DNA of 64,000 nucleotides from Lentilitoribacter sp. Alg239-R112 (GTDB lineage: Bacteria; Pseudomonadota; Alphaproteobacteria; Rhizobiales; Rhizobiaceae). The notes under the pieces are model-generated. The model saw only the letters and a list, made by a program, of their open reading frames with translations. It did no database searches and was not told where the DNA came from. The position numbers and the translations under genes were made by a program. Location: the NCBI RefSeq assembly GCF_900537175.1, contig NZ_LS999833.1, forward strand, positions 2,232,001-2,296,000. The letters are read 5' to 3'. Shown in pieces: positions 19,401 through 29,018 of the stretch (position 1 is its first letter; each line of letters begins with the position of its first letter).

Positions 19401-20039
19401 TTACTTACTGAGAGCAAAAGCCTCGCTCGCCAGTTTGGTAATCCCATCCCAGTCACCTTTCGCGACAAGATCTTTAGGAGCAACCCAAGAACCACCAACA
19501 CATACAACATTAGGCAAAGACAAATAGTCATTGGCATTTTTCAAATTAACCCCGCCTGTTGGGCAGAATATGACATCTTGGATTGGTGATGAAAGCGACT
19601 TCAAATATGGCGCTCCGCCTGCTTGTTCCGCAGGGAAGAATTTTAGAACCTTAAAACCCTCTTCACGAAGCGACATCACTTCACTCGCCGTAGCAGCGCC
19701 CGGCAACAATGGAACATCCGATTTTTTAGCATAGTCAAGAAGTTCGAGCGTGGCACCCGGCGAGACGATAAATTGCGATCCTGCATCGACAGCTTGTTTA
19801 TATTGCGCAGGGTCAAGCACCGTTCCAGCACCTGGTACGGCACCTTCCACTTGGTCCGCAACTGCTCTGATTGCATCCAGACCAGCCGGCGTTCTCAAGG
19901 TCACTTCAATAGCTTTCAAGCCACCTGCAACCAGCGCACGCGCAAGAGAAACAGCAGAATCAACATCATCAACTACTAAGACAGGAACCACAGGTTGCAG
20001 TTTCAGGATATTTAGTAGATTTTCTGTTTTATCGTTCAT
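19401..20039 (-). CDS. eda: 2-dehydro-3-deoxy-phosphogluconate aldolase (KDPG aldolase)
   Basis: A 212-residue class I aldolase that splits KDPG into pyruvate and glyceraldehyde-3-phosphate in the Entner-Doudoroff pathway. Family features are PVVPVLVVDD at the start, GGLKAIEVTLRTPAGLDAI with the catalytic Glu, VPGAGTVLDPAQ, and KFFPAEQAGG containing the Schiff-base Lys, then FCPTGGV. ATG 20039 is chosen with AAGGAAG upstream rather than the longer frame to 20072. It is monocistronic, with a terminator behind it. Confidence 0.92.
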   Translation of the reverse strand: MNDKTENLLNILKLQPVVPVLVVDDVDSAVSLARALVAGGLKAIEVTLRTPAGLDAIRAVADQVEGAVPGAGTVLDPAQYKQAVDAGSQFIVSPGATLELLDYAKKSDVPLLPGAATASEVMSLREEGFKVLKFFPAEQAGGAPYLKSLSSPIQDVIFCPTGGVNLKNANDYLSLPNVVCVGGSWVAPKDLVAKGDWDGITKLASEAFALSK

Positions 20040-20166
20040 TGGTCTTCCTTTAAATCGATTAGATACCCTCAATTATAGACGAGATGACAAAAAGTCCAGC
20101 TCAATGGTCGCAGGTGCTAAACAATAATTGCACTTCGCTCCATAACAAGGTATTTCCACAACCATC

Positions 20167-21102
20167 ATGACACAAGAAAAATCTGAACACACAAATCTAC
20201 CCATTGTGGTAGCTGCGCTTTATCATTTCGCTCGGTTTCCTGATTTCAAGAATTTTCAGGAACCCTTGCTCGACGTTTGTAATGACAATGGCATTAAAGG
20301 CACCTTGTTGCTAGCCCATGAAGGCATCAATGGCACTGTTTCTGGCTCGAGAGCCGGCATCGACGCTTTGTTAAAATTCATCCGAAGCAACCATCTTTTT
20401 GCCGATTTGGTACATAAAGAAAGCTTTACAGATGAACAGCCATTTTATCGCATGAAAGTGCGGTTGAAAAAAGAAATCGTTACCATGGGTGTCGAAGACA
20501 TTGACCCCAATAAGATTGTTGGCACTTATGTGGCACCTGAAAAATGGAACGAACTTATCTCTGATCCTGACACGATCGTTATTGATACCCGCAATGACTA
20601 CGAAGTAGCCATTGGAACATTTGAAGGCGCGGTTGATCCAAAAACCAAAACATTCCGTGAATTTCCAGATTGGGTAAGACAACAAAAAGAGCTCAATAAA
20701 GATACCAAAATTGCGATGTTCTGCACCGGTGGTATCCGATGCGAAAAATCAACTGCCTTTATGAAGCAAGAGGGCTTCGATGATGTCTATCATCTTGAAG
20801 GTGGTATATTAAAATATCTCGAAGAGGTTCCCAAAGAAGCAAGCAAATGGCAAGGCGATTGTTTTGTTTTTGATGAGCGTGTCTCCGTTGGTCATTGCCT
20901 CGTCCAAGGTGATTATGATCAATGCCATGCATGCCGTATGCCGCTTTCCGACGAAGATATGAAACTACCGTCCTATGAAAAAGGGATATCTTGCCTTCAT
21001 TGCATTGATAAAAAATCAGATGAAGACCGCACCCGTTTTCGCGATAGACAATTACAAGTCGAACTTGCAAAAAAACGCGGTGAAAAGCACATCGGCAGCT
21101 GA
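20167..21102 (+). CDS. trhO: tRNA uridine(34) hydroxylase, rhodanese-domain protein
   Basis: A 311-residue protein of the YceA/TrhO family, which hydroxylates U34 of certain tRNAs using molecular oxygen as the first step towards 5-alkoxyuridine. An N-terminal acylphosphatase-like domain (with [16 protein letters not shown]) is followed by a rhodanese domain whose active-site Cys lies in [12 protein letters not shown], then a Cys-rich tail (CHACRMP, CLHC). It is located upstream of gltX but separated from it by 123 bp. Confidence 0.9.
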   Translation: MTQEKSEHTNLPIVVAALYHFARFPDFKNFQEPLLDVCNDNGIKGTLLLAHEGINGTVSGSRAGIDALLKFIRSNHLFADLVHKESFTDEQPFYRMKVRLKKEIVTMGVEDIDPNKIVGTYVAPEKWNELISDPDTIVIDTRNDYEVAIGTFEGAVDPKTKTFREFPDWVRQQKELNKDTKIAMFCTGGIRCEKSTAFMKQEGFDDVYHLEGGILKYLEEVPKEASKWQGDCFVFDERVSVGHCLVQGDYDQCHACRMPLSDEDMKLPSYEKGISCLHCIDKKSDEDRTRFRDRQLQVELAKKRGEKHIGS

Positions 21103-21225
21103 TATTCAAGGCGAGTAAGATAGCCCAAAAAATATCGATTAGACTTGACGAAACGGCGGCTTTATGGCCTAACCGCGCAAAGATAATTGTTCGACGTTTC
21201 GTTTCGAAAAAAGTGACCATCAAAA

Positions 21226-22701
21226 ATGACAGATAAAAATATTCGGGTACGTTTAGCGCCCTCTCCCACTGGTGAACCTCATATTGGTACAGCTTATGTT
21301 GCACTCTACAACTATCTCTTCGCAAAGAAAAAGGGCGGAACATTAATTCTTCGCATCGAAGATACCGATGCAACGCGCTCGAAACCTGAATATGAACAAA
21401 CAGTTTTTGATAGTCTACGTTGGATGGGTCTTGATTGGTCAGAAGGCCCAGATGTTGGTGGCGATTACGGTCCATATCGCCAGAGTGAACGTAAGGGTAT
21501 TTATGCTCAATATGTCGACCAAATTCTTGAGGCAGGTCATGGCTTTAAATGCTTCTGCTCGCCTGATGAACTTAATGAGATGCGTGAATTTCAACGTTCC
21601 CAAGGTAAACCACCTCGTTATAGCGGTCGTTGCCTGCGTTTAAGCGCCGAGGAAATCAAAGCAAGAGAAGATGCTGGCGATGTTCCCGTTATTCGCATGA
21701 AAATTCCAACAGAAGGCTCATGCAAATTCCAAGACGGTGTTTATGGTGATGTGGAAATCCCGTGGGATGCTGTTGATATGCAAGTCATTCAAAAAGCAGA
21801 TGGCATGCCAACTTATCACATGGCAAATATCGTCGATGATCACCTCATGAAAATCAGCCATGTTGCCCGTGGTGAGGAGTGGGTCTCATCGACACCAAAA
21901 CACATTCTACTTTATCAATATCTTGGTTGGGAAGCACCTGAATTTATTCACCTGCCACTCATGCGTGGTGCTGATAAATCCAAACTATCCAAGCGAAAAA
22001 ACCCGACTTCAATGTCCTACTATGCTGGCCTTGGGCACCTGCCAGAAGCCTTGGCCAACTTCCTCGGATTGTTTTTCATTCAAATCTCTGAAGGCGATGA
22101 GCTGATGGAAATGGATGAACTTATCGAACGCTTTGAAGTTGAGAAAATGTCAAAGGCCGGTGCTATTTTTGATGTGCAAAAACTTGACTGGCTAAACGCC
22201 CGTTGGTTGCGCGAAAAACTATCGCCCGAAGAGTTTTTGTCTCGTGCATTAACTTGGGCACAAGAAAACGATAAGCTTAAACAGGGTTTGTTGCTCGCTC
22301 AGTCTCGCATTCAAACTTTTGCCGAATTGCCAGATCTTGCTGGTTTTCTCTTCAAGGGTGACGTTGGCATAACGGCTGAATCTTTTGCTAACATCAAAAA
22401 GAACCCGCCTGAAAAATGCCTCGAAATTATCGATGCAGTTCGCCCTGCATTGGATGAAATTGATGAATGGAATCGTGAGAGCATCGAAGACGCATTGCGT
22501 CAGGCAGCTGAAAAGCTTGAAACCAAACTTGGCAAACTAACGCCACCGCTATTCGTAGCAGTCAGCGGCTCATCACGCTCACTACCGCTATTTGATGCGA
22601 TGGTCCTATTAGGCCGTGCTATGGTTCGTCAAAGATTGGTTATTGCAAGCAAAGTTCTGCACGCATCCCTTGACGCCCAAGCAGACACGGCAGCCGAATA
22701 A
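21226..22701 (+). CDS. gltX: glutamyl-tRNA synthetase
   Basis: A 491-residue class I synthetase with the HIGH-type motif PSPTGEPHIGTAY at the N-terminus and the KLSKRK loop (KMSKS-type) near residue 250. A zinc-site pattern, CFC then YSGRC, is present between them. It charges tRNA-Glu (and tRNA-Gln where GatCAB is used) with glutamate. Alphaproteobacteria often carry two GltX paralogues; which one this is cannot be decided here. It lies 20 bp before lysS on the same strand. Confidence 0.93.
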   Translation: MTDKNIRVRLAPSPTGEPHIGTAYVALYNYLFAKKKGGTLILRIEDTDATRSKPEYEQTVFDSLRWMGLDWSEGPDVGGDYGPYRQSERKGIYAQYVDQILEAGHGFKCFCSPDELNEMREFQRSQGKPPRYSGRCLRLSAEEIKAREDAGDVPVIRMKIPTEGSCKFQDGVYGDVEIPWDAVDMQVIQKADGMPTYHMANIVDDHLMKISHVARGEEWVSSTPKHILLYQYLGWEAPEFIHLPLMRGADKSKLSKRKNPTSMSYYAGLGHLPEALANFLGLFFIQISEGDELMEMDELIERFEVEKMSKAGAIFDVQKLDWLNARWLREKLSPEEFLSRALTWAQENDKLKQGLLLAQSRIQTFAELPDLAGFLFKGDVGITAESFANIKKNPPEKCLEIIDAVRPALDEIDEWNRESIEDALRQAAEKLETKLGKLTPPLFVAVSGSSRSLPLFDAMVLLGRAMVRQRLVIASKVLHASLDAQADTAAE

Positions 22702-22721
22702 ACTCGTTAAAGAAGATTACG

Positions 22722-24221
22722 ATGACTGATAATAAAAACGAAGAAGCCCTATCAACTGATGCCAGCGAAGTACGTTTGCAAAAACGCGAACGCCTGCAAG
22801 AGTTGGTTGGTAACTTATTTCCCACTAATTTCCATCGCACAATCACCAATGGCGAGTTGATGGAAAAATACGCTGATATCGAAGACGGTCATATGACAGG
22901 TGATATTGTGACCGTTGCTGGGCGTATTTACTCATCGCGCAATAATGGCATGTTCATGGATATGCGCGATGCAGGTGGAAAAGTTCAGATTTTCACCCAC
23001 AAAAACAATGCCAGTGAAGATGTACGTGAGCGCCTTCAATACATCGATATCGGCGATATTATTGGTGTTGTAGGCGAGGTACGTCGCACACCTCGGGGCG
23101 AACTAACTGTCAATGCGACAGAAATTACAATGCTTTGTAAGACAATGCGCCCAATGCCAGAAAAATTCCACGGTCTAACGGATGTTGAAACACGATATCG
23201 TAAGCGTTACCTCGATCTAATGTCGAACGAGGAATCAAAAGAACGATTACAGATGCGCGCGAAAATCGTCTCCGGAATCCGCCGCTTTATGGAAGATGAA
23301 GGATTTCTTGAAATCGAAACGCCGATGCTCCACCCTGTCTATGGTGGCGCAACAGCCGATCCATTTATGACCCACCACAACACGCTTGATATGGATATGT
23401 ATTTGCGTATTGCGCCCGAATTATATCTCAAACGTGCATTGGTTGGCGGCGTTAGTGACAAGGTTTTTGAAATTAACCGTAATTTCCGAAACGAGGGCGT
23501 CTCTACGCGTCATAATCCGGAATTCACGATGATGGAGGCCTATTGGTCCTATCATGACTATACAGACGCTATGGACCTGACCGAACGTATGTTTGCAAAG
23601 ATGGCAAATCAACTTTATGGCACGACTGATGTCGAATTTGGTGACAAAACGATATCTTTTGAAGCTCCATTTAAACGCGTGCCAATGCCTGAAGCTGTTA
23701 AAGACGCGACGGGAATTGACTTCCTTGCAATTGACAATGATGCGGATGCGCGCGAAGCTGCCAAGAAGGCGCTTCCAGGTATCGATATCGATGAGGATGG
23801 CACTTGGGGCGAAATGCTTGCACTTGTGTTTGAAGAAAAAGCCGAGCACCTTCTCATCCAACCTTCTCACGTCACGCATATGCCAAAAGATATATCACCT
23901 TTTGCCAAAGAAGTTCCGGGTGAACCGCGCCTTGTGGAGCGCTTTGAAACATTTATCAATGGTTGGGAAATTGCAAACGCATTTTCCGAACTTAACGACC
24001 CTGTCGAGCAGCGCGCGCGCATGGTTGAGCAGGTCGAACAGGCTCAAGCCCGTGGCGAAAAAGAACGTGTTTTGGATGAAGACTTCTTAGAAGCAATGGA
24101 TCATGGCATGCCACCAGCGGCTGGTATCGGTATAGGTATTGATCGCGCGATCATGCTTTTGACAAATGCCCAATCCATCCGTGATGTAATCTTATTTCCA
24201 GCGCAGAAAACAAAAACCTAG
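22722..24221 (+). CDS. lysS: lysyl-tRNA synthetase, class II
   Basis: A 499-residue class II synthetase. An N-terminal OB-fold anticodon-binding domain (GDIVTVAGRIYSSRNNGMFM) precedes the catalytic domain with motif 1 in FLEIETPMLHPVYGGATADPF, motif 2 in FRNEGVSTRHNPEFTMMEAYW and motif 3 GIGIDRAIMLLT. It attaches lysine to tRNA-Lys. It follows gltX by 20 bp and is probably co-transcribed with it. Its stop overlaps that of the convergent ydcF-type gene. Confidence 0.94.
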   Translation: MTDNKNEEALSTDASEVRLQKRERLQELVGNLFPTNFHRTITNGELMEKYADIEDGHMTGDIVTVAGRIYSSRNNGMFMDMRDAGGKVQIFTHKNNASEDVRERLQYIDIGDIIGVVGEVRRTPRGELTVNATEITMLCKTMRPMPEKFHGLTDVETRYRKRYLDLMSNEESKERLQMRAKIVSGIRRFMEDEGFLEIETPMLHPVYGGATADPFMTHHNTLDMDMYLRIAPELYLKRALVGGVSDKVFEINRNFRNEGVSTRHNPEFTMMEAYWSYHDYTDAMDLTERMFAKMANQLYGTTDVEFGDKTISFEAPFKRVPMPEAVKDATGIDFLAIDNDADAREAAKKALPGIDIDEDGTWGEMLALVFEEKAEHLLIQPSHVTHMPKDISPFAKEVPGEPRLVERFETFINGWEIANAFSELNDPVEQRARMVEQVEQAQARGEKERVLDEDFLEAMDHGMPPAAGIGIGIDRAIMLLTNAQSIRDVILFPAQKTKT

Positions 24222-24919
24222 TTCACCAGTTCTGTCTCCAGGTCTTGCAAAGCATTTTCCCAATCATCCGGGAGATGCTTTGTATATCCTTGATCGATCA
24301 GCGTTTGGAACGCCTTATCTGCATTCTCATCAAAGTCTTGTTCAGATTGAAATCCACGTTGAGGATATGTGCGAATACGCCAGTAGTTGCCAACAATTTC
24401 ATGAATAACCTTCTGAATATCAACCTTATCCGTAGGTTGAGAGATCATGTGTATGTTCGGTGCAGTAACAACTGAGCTTAGATCAGGCCATATCTGATCT
24501 AGTGTCGCGCGGCACCGTCGCAGCATAAGTGGTTTTGCTACAAAGATAGCCGATGTACATTCAGGAAACATCTCTTTTACATTCAGGATATTTTCTCCTG
24601 TGTTCATTGCTTGCTCTTCGAGAAGAACGTCCTCATTTGGAACACCATTTTTGATCGCAGTTTTAGCAAACGCTGCGGCCTCGGTTACATCGAATATATC
24701 CTTGGTAAAGTTGCCGCGAGCGCCTGTAAAAACTATCTTCGGTCCCAAACCTGCATGATAAAGGTCGGCACATTTTTCAGCAACGCGTGTATCATAACTG
24801 CCTAATCCAACAATCAGGTCAAATCCACTCGGATCAAGTGGAATGATTTCTTCCAAACAATGATATTGCCAAACGGAAAATGCAGCATCGAGAACTTTGG
24901 GTTCAGGTACGTTTAACAT
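24218..24919 (-). CDS. YdcF/SanA-like DUF218 protein
   Basis: A 233-residue protein of the DUF218 (YdcF/ElyC-SanA) superfamily: LIVGLGSYDTRVAEKCADLYHAG, IVFTGARGNFTKD, a LEEQAMNTGENILN segment and KPLMLRRCRATL are all characteristic. No signal peptide or membrane helix is seen, which favours the cytoplasmic YdcF type over the membrane SanA/ElyC type. YdcF binds S-adenosylmethionine; its physiological role is unclear. TAGGAG lies seven bases before the ATG. Confidence 0.8.
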   Translation of the reverse strand: MLNVPEPKVLDAAFSVWQYHCLEEIIPLDPSGFDLIVGLGSYDTRVAEKCADLYHAGLGPKIVFTGARGNFTKDIFDVTEAAAFAKTAIKNGVPNEDVLLEEQAMNTGENILNVKEMFPECTSAIFVAKPLMLRRCRATLDQIWPDLSSVVTAPNIHMISQPTDKVDIQKVIHEIVGNYWRIRTYPQRGFQSEQDFDENADKAFQTLIDQGYTKHLPDDWENALQDLETELVN

Positions 24920-25015
24920 GATATTCTCCTAAACATTTAGGAGATCATCACAGCAAATTATGGCGATTTTTCTACAGTTTACTCACTTTTCATAACGTAC
25001 TGTAATTACGCGGAG

Positions 25016-26707
25016 TTAATTGTATTTAACACGCGTTCCCAAAACACCTGGGATTTTGTCCTGTTTCAGGTCGTCATCACCGTTGCCGAGACCAACAATT
25101 GACAAGACATTATCAAAAAAACCTGCCTGCTCCTGCATGACATCCGCATTCGGGCCTTTATCACCGGGGTAAATCTGTTGAAGTTCTTCCCCATGCACCA
25201 TCTCAATTTCACCTTCAGCATGTTCATCACTGCCAAAACCAACCATGCCTAACATATTATCCATGAAACCTGGTTCTGAGGTTTCCATTTGCTCGTGCTC
25301 TTCCGTCAAATCACCATTAGGCTCCATAACAGCAGCTTCTTCTTCCGCAGCTGCCGCTTCGGCAGCAAGTTCTTCTGCTTCCAACTCTTCATCCGTTTTT
25401 TCGGTGTAACAATCTAAAGCGAGAAGCTGATCATTGTTAAACTCATTAATTTCATCTTCGGAAAGCGTAAAACGATCCCCCATAAATCTACCGCCGTAGG
25501 TTTCTGTGACGTTCACATAGCGCACTTCCCATTTTGTATTTGTCGCCATACTCAGAAGTGGATCTGGCGCATACACAACCTGCGCACCGATGTTATCTCC
25601 ACGGAATTTCATACGGCTTGTCGGTCCTAGCGTATCTATCATGGAAACAGTAAAAAGGTTTGCTCCTACATACTCAGTTTCCAAAAATTTCGTATAGCTC
25701 ATCAGCATCTCAATTCGCTGTCGTGGAGGAAGAAGATCGGAACGAATAAAGGCAGTAACACGCTTTTCCTTCATCAAGACAAAATCTGTCTTATATGCAA
25801 CTTTACAGGCCAACCCCTTTAAAGGATCACCGCCAAGTAGAGGTCCAGCGAAAACAATGGCGGCTGCACCTGTAGCACCAGACACGCCACACAGAGCGAT
25901 AATAATAATGATTATCTTCTTCGTGAAGAAGCCCGATTTTTTTTCAGAAACATCCTCTACAATGGCCGGATTGAGCTCCATTTGAAGAATTTCGCCACCA
26001 ACTGGAGGAACTGAAATATCAAAAACTTCTTCTTCAGTTTCGGCCACATTTTCAGCGTGCTCTTCCTTACCATCCCCCTTCTTCTTACGCTTATGAAAAC
26101 CGCTAAACCAAACTTTCTTCCCGGGCTTACCAACTGTGTCATCAGCCACTTCTAAAGCAGCGACTTTTGGTTCTTCGGTCTTCTTCTTTGGTCTCCCGCG
26201 CTTTTTTGCAGGTGTTTTTACAGCGGATTTCTTGGAAGTTTTAGCGGATGTTTTTTTTGTATTTGAAGCACTACTGCCTACAGATTTCTTTCCATCTTTT
26301 TTGGCAGCCTGACTCTCACCGCCACCCTCAGAATTGCTATCAACATCTTTTTCATTAGATTTATTTTTGCGCTTTAAAAAACCGAGAAGGCTTCTTTTCT
26401 TCTTCGGAGGTATCTCTCCGTCAACGGCCTCAACACTAACAGTTTCAACTTTAGATTCTTGTTTTTTCGGACGACCACGCTTCTTGGGCTGCTCCTTATT
26501 CGAAGGTTTAGCACTCTTGTTTTTTGTGACTGAAGCTTTTTTGGACGTTTGCTTCTTATCTTCAGAGCTTTTGTCCACAGATGCATTATCGTCATCGATA
26601 ATATCTGTTTTAGATTTAGAACTGCGACGCAAAAAATTGAACAAACCTTTTTTCTTAGGCTTGTTTTCACCATCTTCAGGCAACTTACTATCTTGCTTTT
26701 TAGCCAT
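25016..26707 (-). CDS. lysine-rich single-pass membrane protein with AT-hook motifs, unknown function
   Basis: A 563-residue protein I do not recognise as a named family. Residues 1-262 are cytoplasmic-looking, low-complexity and very lysine-rich. They contain two AT-hook cores (KKRGRPKK at about 75-82 and 168-175) and three copies of a basic-hydrophobic element (KKKGLFNFLRR, KKKRSLLGFLKRK, KKVWFSGFHKRKKK). A single transmembrane helix spans about 265-291. The C-terminal part would be periplasmic, with an acidic Ala/Glu-rich linker near 450 and two GF-DN-L--VG-G repeats. Divergent from plcP. A CtrA-type box lies about 105 bp upstream of its start. Confidence 0.75.
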   Translation of the reverse strand: MAKKQDSKLPEDGENKPKKKGLFNFLRRSSKSKTDIIDDDNASVDKSSEDKKQTSKKASVTKNKSAKPSNKEQPKKRGRPKKQESKVETVSVEAVDGEIPPKKKRSLLGFLKRKNKSNEKDVDSNSEGGGESQAAKKDGKKSVGSSASNTKKTSAKTSKKSAVKTPAKKRGRPKKKTEEPKVAALEVADDTVGKPGKKVWFSGFHKRKKKGDGKEEHAENVAETEEEVFDISVPPVGGEILQMELNPAIVEDVSEKKSGFFTKKIIIIIIALCGVSGATGAAAIVFAGPLLGGDPLKGLACKVAYKTDFVLMKEKRVTAFIRSDLLPPRQRIEMLMSYTKFLETEYVGANLFTVSMIDTLGPTSRMKFRGDNIGAQVVYAPDPLLSMATNTKWEVRYVNVTETYGGRFMGDRFTLSEDEINEFNNDQLLALDCYTEKTDEELEAEELAAEAAAAEEEAAVMEPNGDLTEEHEQMETSEPGFMDNMLGMVGFGSDEHAEGEIEMVHGEELQQIYPGDKGPNADVMQEQAGFFDNVLSIVGLGNGDDDLKQDKIPGVLGTRVKYN

Positions 26708-26810
26708 TATCAGAAATCAACTCAACTCAAACGCAACACTTACTCCTTCTAAGAATAATATATGGACCTTTCTCTTTCATTAACCGTATTTGATAAGACC
26801 AGTACGCAAA

Positions 26811-26826
26811 TTAACGAATGATTAAC
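26811..26826. promoter_or_regulatory. CtrA-type box (TTAA-N7-TTAAC)
   Basis: TTAACGAATGATTAAC matches the CtrA consensus exactly. It sits in the divergent intergenic region, about 104 bp upstream of the AT-hook membrane protein start and about 100 bp upstream of plcP. A further TTAACC half-site is near 26780. CtrA control of the membrane protein is an inference. Confidence 0.5.
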
Positions 26827-26861
26827 CATCAGGCCAACCGCATCATTAGACTTTCTCAAAC

Positions 26862-26879
26862 CTGTCACACCATTGTCAT
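26862..26879 (+). promoter_or_regulatory. PHO box upstream of plcP-btaAB
   Basis: CTGTCACACCATTGTCAT is two direct repeats (CTGTCAC and TTGTCAT) spaced by four bases, the 7-4-7 architecture of the PhoB binding site. It ends 45 bp before the plcP ATG, and a TATAAA-like -10 element lies about 10 bases downstream. PhoB activation under phosphate starvation is expected. Confidence 0.75.
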
Positions 26880-26924
26880 TGGTATCGTTATAAAATAGAG
26901 CATCTAATATTTGGGGTGCAACTC

Positions 26925-27743
26925 ATGACAGATAGCTTTCAATATCGGGCACTTTTTCTCTCAGATATTCATTTGGGAACCCGTGGCTGTCAGGCAGAAA
27001 TGCTTCTCGATTTTTTACGTGAATATGACGCTGAATATATCTATCTCGTCGGCGACATATTCGATGGATGGCGCCTACGTAAAGGCTGGTATTGGCCGCA
27101 ATCACATAATGATGTGGTTCAAAAAATCCTGCGCAAAGGTCGCAAGGGAAGTAAAATAATTTATGTTCCGGGTAATCATGATGAAGTTATGAGAAACTAT
27201 CTGGGAACACATTTTGGCGGTATCGATGTCAAAGAAAAAGACATTTATACGGCGTTGAGCGGAGAAAAATTTCTCATCATTCATGGTGATCAATTTGATA
27301 TGGTTGTCATGAATGCAAAATGGTTAGCCTATCTGGGCGATTGGGCCTACGAGACAATCTTGAAGATTAATACTTCGGTAAATCGTATTAAACGTCTCTG
27401 GGGTGGCCAATATTGGTCTCTGTCACGTTGGGCAAAACACAAGGTCAAAAGCGCGGTAAACTTCATCGGTGATTACGAAGCCGTGCTTAGCTCCGAGGCT
27501 GAGAAGGCCGATGTTAACGGCATCATCTGCGGACATATTCACCATCCTGCAATGCATGACGTCAATGGTATTAAATACATAAACACAGGCGACTGGGTAG
27601 AAAGTTGCACTGCGGTTATCGAGCACTTGGACGGTACATTTGAGTTGATTGAATGGTCAAAAGTAACGCGCTTGCGCACAGAAGCACGATCAAGCAAGAA
27701 AATGCAATTAGTAGCGGGCGGGCGGCAGACTAAAACCGTGTGA
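26925..27743 (+). CDS. plcP: PlcP-type manganese-dependent phospholipase C (metallophosphoesterase)
   Basis: A 272-residue calcineurin-like phosphoesterase related to UDP-2,3-diacylglucosamine hydrolase. Metal motifs are LSDIHLGTRG, YLVGDIFDGW, VPGNHDE, IIHGDQFD and CGHIHHP. It is identified as PlcP rather than LpxH from context: it precedes btaA and btaB and has a PHO box. PlcP degrades phosphatidylcholine, PE and PG to diacylglycerol, the substrate of BtaA. ATG 26925 is chosen over the in-frame GTG 26916 because the upstream GGGG sequence spaces better to it. Confidence 0.85.
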   Translation: MTDSFQYRALFLSDIHLGTRGCQAEMLLDFLREYDAEYIYLVGDIFDGWRLRKGWYWPQSHNDVVQKILRKGRKGSKIIYVPGNHDEVMRNYLGTHFGGIDVKEKDIYTALSGEKFLIIHGDQFDMVVMNAKWLAYLGDWAYETILKINTSVNRIKRLWGGQYWSLSRWAKHKVKSAVNFIGDYEAVLSSEAEKADVNGIICGHIHHPAMHDVNGIKYINTGDWVESCTAVIEHLDGTFELIEWSKVTRLRTEARSSKKMQLVAGGRQTKTV

Positions 27744-27784
27744 TCTGGGCAGGCTAGAGCAATATAAGTAGGATTGGACACATT

Positions 27785-29017
27785 ATGAGCAAAACAATCG
27801 GCGTTAAACGTCAGTTACAAAACGCAGTGTCGCAAAACCGCGCGCTTTCAAAAACCGGGCTTCAGGAACGCCTATTTGCAAATGCCTTCACGAAGCTAGT
27901 TTACCCCCAGATATGGGAAGACCCGGAAGTTGATATGCAAGCGCTGGACATTAAACCTCATCATAATTTGGTGTGCATTGCCTCTGGTGGATGTAATATA
28001 ATGTCGTATTTAACAATGTCACCGGCATCAATCACAGCTGTCGATTTATCGCCCGCACACATTGCTCTTAATAAACTTAAACTGGTTGCAGCCAAGCACT
28101 CTCCAGATTACCGTACGTTTCATGATTTCTTCGTACGTGGCAATTTAAGCTCGAATGTTACAAATTATGAATTCTTCTTCAGACCACATCTAGATGCGCA
28201 GTCTAATGCATATTGGAGTAGTCGACTAGGCTTAACAGGCCGCAAAATCGATATGTTCAAGAATGGGTTTTATCACTACGGACTTCTTGGAAAATTCATA
28301 CGCGCAGCTCACCTAGTTGCCAGGTTACACGGAGTAGACCTGACAGACTTTATACAATGTAGAACACTTGATGAGCAGAAGCGTTTCTTCAAATCCAATG
28401 TAGAACCGATCTTTAACAGCCGTCTTATAAAATTCATTGCAAAAAATCGCGTAAGTCTGTTCGGCTTGGGCATCCCCCCACAGCAATATGAGGAACTAGC
28501 AAATGCCGCAGGTGGCGACATTTTGGGAGCATTGAAAGAACGTACACGATCTCTCATGTGTAATTTTCCGCTCAAAGAAAATTACTTTGCATGGCAGGCC
28601 TTTGCCAGAAGTTATAATCAAGATGGGGTAGGCCCGCTACCGCCTTACCTTCAAATAAATAACCTTTCGAAATTGCGTGAACTAACAGATCGAGTAGATG
28701 TAAGAAATGAAACATTTACACGTTTTCTATCAAACACCGCCGCGAATACAAAACACGGGTATGTTCTACTGGACGCACAAGACTGGATGACAAATGAACA
28801 ACTCAACGAGCTCTGGGGACAGATCACACGAACTGCCGCACCGGGTGCACGTGTAATATTCAGGACTGCAGGCATTCCAACTATTTTGCCAGGACGCGTA
28901 GATGATAGCATTTTATCTCACTGGGAATATCTAAGCGAAACTTCTACAAAACTAAACAAACAAGACCGCTCGGCGATTTATGGCGGTTTCCACATCTATA
29001 AACTCAAGGACAACTAG
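27785..29017 (+). CDS. btaA: S-adenosylmethionine:diacylglycerol 3-amino-3-carboxypropyl transferase BtaA
   Basis: A 410-residue DUF3419-family protein. The SAM-binding region CIASGGCNIMSYLTM with TAVDLSPAHIALNKLK, and the C-terminal LLDAQDWM and RVIFRTAG segments, match BtaA. It transfers the aminocarboxypropyl group of SAM to diacylglycerol to give diacylglyceryl-homoserine, the first step of betaine-lipid (DGTS) synthesis. It sits 41 bp after plcP and one base before btaB, so the three form one operon. Confidence 0.9.
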   Translation: MSKTIGVKRQLQNAVSQNRALSKTGLQERLFANAFTKLVYPQIWEDPEVDMQALDIKPHHNLVCIASGGCNIMSYLTMSPASITAVDLSPAHIALNKLKLVAAKHSPDYRTFHDFFVRGNLSSNVTNYEFFFRPHLDAQSNAYWSSRLGLTGRKIDMFKNGFYHYGLLGKFIRAAHLVARLHGVDLTDFIQCRTLDEQKRFFKSNVEPIFNSRLIKFIAKNRVSLFGLGIPPQQYEELANAAGGDILGALKERTRSLMCNFPLKENYFAWQAFARSYNQDGVGPLPPYLQINNLSKLRELTDRVDVRNETFTRFLSNTAANTKHGYVLLDAQDWMTNEQLNELWGQITRTAAPGARVIFRTAGIPTILPGRVDDSILSHWEYLSETSTKLNKQDRSAIYGGFHIYKLKDN

Positions 29018-29018
29018 A

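Noticed and set aside
20759..21475. 238-codon minus-strand open frame across trhO and gltX
   Set aside because: It is antisense to two clear genes, has no recognisable motif and has odd composition.
23421..23879. 152-codon minus-strand open frame inside lysS
   Set aside because: Antisense to lysS without any domain or ribosome-binding site.
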